From Pseudomonadota bacterium (lineage in GTDB: Bacteria > Pseudomonadota > Alphaproteobacteria > G022571365), in contig JACZXZ010000013.1 of assembly GCA_022571365.1 (NCBI GenBank), forward strand, positions 1-42,321: a DNA stretch of 42,321 bases. Reading direction: 5' to 3'. Positions 39,527 to 42,321 of this stretch are shown here, in pieces. Each line of letters starts with the position of its first letter. The stretch's first letter is position 1. A model generated the notes under the pieces. That model was not told where the DNA came from. It saw only the letters and a program-made list of their open reading frames with translations, and made no database searches. Position numbers and translations under genes: made by a program.

Positions 39527-39540
39527 TTATTCCGGAATAA
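39527..39540. promoter_or_regulatory. Palindromic candidate operator for the LysR regulator
   Basis: TTATTCCGGAATAA is a perfect 14-bp palindrome 11 bp upstream of the LysR start, in the 134-bp divergent gap. It is also preceded by another TATTCC at 39521-39526. The AT-rich setting and location suit an autoregulatory LysR site. Confidence 0.6.
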
Positions 39541-39650
39541 TCAATTGCACATTATACCTATTCTAAATGTTTTTGGAAAGTCTCAATCTATCCGGCGTGG
39601 AAACGTCCCGCCGGTGACCCCCGGCCACATGGCAAGCACAGGAGGCCCCC

Positions 39651-40061
39651 ATGTCAGACACAGCGATTACCCGCGGCGCCCATCACATCGGCTTGACGGT
39701 CCCGGACCTGCCCAAGGCCCGCGGCTTCTTCGTCGATACGCTGGGCTTCTCCCAGGTTGGTGAAGTGCCCGATTATCCGGCTGTCTTTCTCACCGACGGC
39801 AGCATCATGATCACCCTGTGGCAGGCCGAGAACCCGGCGAGCGCGGTTCCCTTCGACCGCAAGAACGTCATCGGGCTGCACCATCTGGCGCTCAATGTCG
39901 ACGGTGCCGACGCCCTCGATGCGGTGCACGACAAGCTCAAAGCCAGCGACGGCGTCGACGTCGAGTTCGCGCCCGAGCCGCTCGGCGGCGGGCCGACCCG
40001 GCACATGATGTGCGCGATCCCGGGCGGCATCCGGGTCGAGTTCATCGCGGCCGGGGGCTGA
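39651..40061 (+). CDS. VOC-family (glyoxalase/dioxygenase fold) protein
   Basis: The 136-residue protein is a vicinal-oxygen-chelate domain. It begins AHHIGLTVPDLPKARGFFVD with a metal-binding His, LHHLALNVDGADAL begins the second module with another His, and IPGGIRVEFIA contributes a terminal Glu ligand. The ATG at 39651 follows AGGAGG. Members include glyoxalase I, fosfomycin-resistance enzymes and extradiol dioxygenases; none can be favoured here. It stands 51 bp ahead of the oxidoreductase gene and shares its strand, so the two are likely one transcript. Confidence 0.88.
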   Translation: MSDTAITRGAHHIGLTVPDLPKARGFFVDTLGFSQVGEVPDYPAVFLTDGSIMITLWQAENPASAVPFDRKNVIGLHHLALNVDGADALDAVHDKLKASDGVDVEFAPEPLGGGPTRHMMCAIPGGIRVEFIAAGG

Positions 40062-40112
40062 TCCGTCGACAGATCGCAACGCTAGAAAAGCCCTTCTTCA
40101 GGAGGAGAAGTC

Positions 40113-42212
40113 ATGAATGGTGGCTGGAACCACGCCGAATCCCCATTCCATGCGGGCGAGCAGCAGGTCCAGGAGCGCCTTGGCGTGCGCGACAAGATCG
40201 AAACCTTCGCCCGCCGGGTGGTCCGCGACTACATGCCCGACCAGCACCGGGAGTTCTACGCCCAGCTGCCATTCGTGCTGATCGGCACCGTAGACGATCG
40301 GGGGCGGCCTTGGGCGTCCTTGGTCGCCAAGCGTCCGGGATTCATGACGAGCCCCGACCCGCGCACACTCGATGTCGCCGCCCGTCCGCTGTTCGGGGAC
40401 CCGCTCAATGCGACGCTCAAAACGGGCGCTGATGTCGGCCTTCTCGGCATCGAGCCCGAGACGCGGCGGCGCAACCGTCTGACCGGGCGGATCGACTCCG
40501 TCCGGTCCGACGGGTTCGTCGTCGCGATCGGCCAGGCCTTCGGCAACTGCCCGCAATACATCCAGACCCGCGCCGTCGAGGTCCTGCCAGAGGCGGATGC
40601 GGGAGCGGACGCGCCGCCGATCAGCCGGAGCGACCGGTTCGACGACCGCACCCGCGCACTGATCGAACGCGCCGACACTCTGTTCATCGCCACCGCCTAC
40701 TCCGAAAGTCGGGACGCGGGCTCCCAGGGTGCCGACGTCTCTCACCGCGGCGGCAAGCCGGGCTTCGTCCGCGTCGAGGACGACCGGAGCTTCGTGTTCC
40801 CCGATTTCTCGGGCAACAATCACTTCAACACGGTGGGCAACATCCTGCTCAACCCGAAGGCAGGCTATTTGTTCGTCGACTTCGAGACGCGCGACCTCGT
40901 CTATATGACCGGTGCGGCCGACATCGTCTGGGAAGGCGAGGAGGTCCGGGCCTTCGCCGGCGCAGAGCGGCTGATCAGGTTTCGCGCCGAAGAGGTGATC
41001 CGGGTCGAGGGCAGCCTGCCGCTGCGCTTCGACTTCGGCGAATACTCGCCCATGCTCGAGCACACCGGGAGCTGGGCGCAGACGGCCGAGACGATCGCCG
41101 CCGAACAGGAGCGCAATGTCTACGTTCCTTACGAGATCTTCGATGTTAGGCCGGAGAGCGAGGCGATCACGTCCTTCTATCTGCGCCGCGCGGACGGCAA
41201 GGCGCCGGCGAGCTACGAACCCGGTCAGTTCCTGCCGATCCGCCTGGCGATCCCCGGCGAGGACGCGCCGGCGATGCGGACCTACACCATCTCCGATGCG
41301 CCCAACGGCGAGCACTACCGGCTGTCGATCAAGCGCGAAGGCGGCACGGCCCTGGTTTCGAACTTCCTGCACGACCACGCGAAGCCGGGCTTCCGTCTGG
41401 AGGCGATGGCACCGCGGGGTAAGTTCGTCCCCGACCAGTCAAGCCATCGTCCGGTCGTTCTGCTGTCCGCCGGCGTCGGCATCACGCCGATGATTGCCAT
41501 GACCAACTTCATCATCAATGAGGGACTGCGGACGCGGAATTTCCGCCCAACCTACTTCATTCACGGCGCGCAGAACGGCCAAGTGCATGCATTCGGCGAT
41601 CATATCCGTCGCCTGGCCGCCGAGCATGAGTCCCTGCGCGCCCACATTCGTTACAGCCATCCCGGCGAGGACGACCGGCTCGGGGAGACGCACGACAGCG
41701 AGGGCCATGTCGACATCGAGCTGTTGAAGCGCCTGCTGCCCTTCGACGACTACGACTTCTATCTCTGCGGGCCACCGCCGTTCATGCAGGCGCTCTACGA
41801 CGGCCTGACCGAGATCGGTGTGCGCGACGAGCGGATCAACTACGAGTCCTTCGGCCCCGCCACGGTGCTCAAGCACGATGCCGCACCCAAGCGGCCGCCG
41901 GCCAAGGGCGAACCGGTCGAAGGCCCCGTCACGGTCAGCTTCGCGGACTCCGACATCGAGGCGACGTGGTCGCCGGACAAGGGCACGCTGCTGGAGCTGG
42001 CTGAGGCGGCCGGGCTCAATCCCGATTTCGGCTGCCGTTCGGGCATCTGCGGCACCTGCGCGACACGCATCAAGTGCGGCACGGTCGACTATCTCGAGGA
42101 GCCTAGTGCACCGCACGCAGACGATGAGGTGCTGATCTGTTGCGCGACGCCACGGTCCACTGCTGGCGAGGCGACCTGCGGAGAGGATCGCGGCGTGGTG
42201 CTTGCTCTCTGA
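40113..42212 (+). CDS. Three-part oxidoreductase: FMN-binding PNPOx-like, FAD/NAD reductase, 2Fe-2S ferredoxin
   Basis: The 699-residue protein joins an N-terminal pyridoxamine-phosphate-oxidase-like flavin domain (about 50-330, with FVLIGTVDDRGRPWASLVAK and FPDFSGNNHFNTVGNILLNP) to a ferredoxin-reductase-type FAD/NAD module (about 340-580; MRTYTISDAP for FAD, LSAGVGITPMIAM for NAD, YLCGPPPFMQAL) and a C-terminal plant-type 2Fe-2S domain (Cys640, 645, 648 in CRSGICGTC, with a fourth in LICCA). It should carry electrons from NAD(P)H through FAD and 2Fe-2S to the FMN site. The substrate is unknown. The ATG at 40113 follows AGGAGGAG. It is probably co-transcribed with the VOC gene under the LysR regulator. 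Confidence 0.9.
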   Translation: MNGGWNHAESPFHAGEQQVQERLGVRDKIETFARRVVRDYMPDQHREFYAQLPFVLIGTVDDRGRPWASLVAKRPGFMTSPDPRTLDVAARPLFGDPLNATLKTGADVGLLGIEPETRRRNRLTGRIDSVRSDGFVVAIGQAFGNCPQYIQTRAVEVLPEADAGADAPPISRSDRFDDRTRALIERADTLFIATAYSESRDAGSQGADVSHRGGKPGFVRVEDDRSFVFPDFSGNNHFNTVGNILLNPKAGYLFVDFETRDLVYMTGAADIVWEGEEVRAFAGAERLIRFRAEEVIRVEGSLPLRFDFGEYSPMLEHTGSWAQTAETIAAEQERNVYVPYEIFDVRPESEAITSFYLRRADGKAPASYEPGQFLPIRLAIPGEDAPAMRTYTISDAPNGEHYRLSIKREGGTALVSNFLHDHAKPGFRLEAMAPRGKFVPDQSSHRPVVLLSAGVGITPMIAMTNFIINEGLRTRNFRPTYFIHGAQNGQVHAFGDHIRRLAAEHESLRAHIRYSHPGEDDRLGETHDSEGHVDIELLKRLLPFDDYDFYLCGPPPFMQALYDGLTEIGVRDERINYESFGPATVLKHDAAPKRPPAKGEPVEGPVTVSFADSDIEATWSPDKGTLLELAEAAGLNPDFGCRSGICGTCATRIKCGTVDYLEEPSAPHADDEVLICCATPRSTAGEATCGEDRGVVLAL

Positions 42213-42293
42213 GCTCCCCTGGCCGCAATTCGAGCGCCTGGCGATCAAGACGAAACTTCGATCGCGGAGCGTCTCGCCGTCGCCCTTTTGCCA

Positions 42294-42321
42294 ATGTCCG
42301 CTCATGACCCTTTGCGGACAT
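42294..42321 (+). repeat. Dispersed repeat copy at the window edge
   Basis: ATGTCCGC (42294-42301) pairs with GCGGACAT (42314-42321). The copy may run past the window. Confidence 0.7.

Overview
The window is about 42.3 kb of GC-rich DNA from an alphaproteobacterium, most likely a Rhodospirillales-type lineage. This is judged from protein style and gene order: hrcA-grpE divergent from rph-rdgB-hemW, dnaK-dnaJ-dapB, a PstA with a large periplasmic loop, mutS near glnD, and an intact Pho box. It looks chromosomal. No rRNA, tRNA, CRISPR array, transposase or phage gene was seen.

Layout. 1-6.2 kb: glnD (runs off the left edge), an isochorismatase-fold hydrolase on the opposite strand, and mutS. 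6.4-8.7 kb: maeB, NADP-type malic enzyme with a phosphotransacetylase-like tail. 8.9-20.3 kb: a phosphate-response block, phoR ... pstS-pstC fusion, pstA, pstB, phoU, phoB. Between phoR and the pst operon sit a ferric-iron-type periplasmic binding protein, a porin and a small lipoprotein. 20.4-25.4 kb, all on the minus strand: macro-domain protein, alanine dehydrogenase, AmpG-like permease, PfkB-family kinase and endonuclease III. 25.5-27.9 kb: an accessory segment bounded by an interrupted inverted repeat, carrying a DUF1989 gene, a sterol-desaturase-family gene and several short dispersed repeats; it abuts the 3' remnant of a DUF2244 gene. 28.1-35.7 kb: dapB and the heat-shock genes dnaJ, dnaK, grpE and hrcA, interrupted by an opposite-strand DUF1848 gene. 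35.9-38.5 kb: rph, rdgB and hemW. 38.6-42.2 kb: a LysR regulator divergent from a VOC-family protein and a 699-residue FMN/FAD/2Fe-2S oxidoreductase.

The most unusual items are a single reading frame joining phosphate-binding PstS to permease PstC, behind a near-perfect Pho box; a 15-bp-arm palindrome of Fur-box character about 360 nt ahead of an orphan iron-binding protein gene; an inverted-repeat-bounded segment that appears to have replaced the 5' part of a DUF2244 gene; and a dispersed hairpin repeat family built on GTCCGCT/AGCGGAC. PhoR, PhoB, PhoU and Pst should form one phosphate-sensing circuit: Pst imports phosphate and, with PhoU, restrains PhoR, which phosphorylates PhoB, which binds the Pho box.
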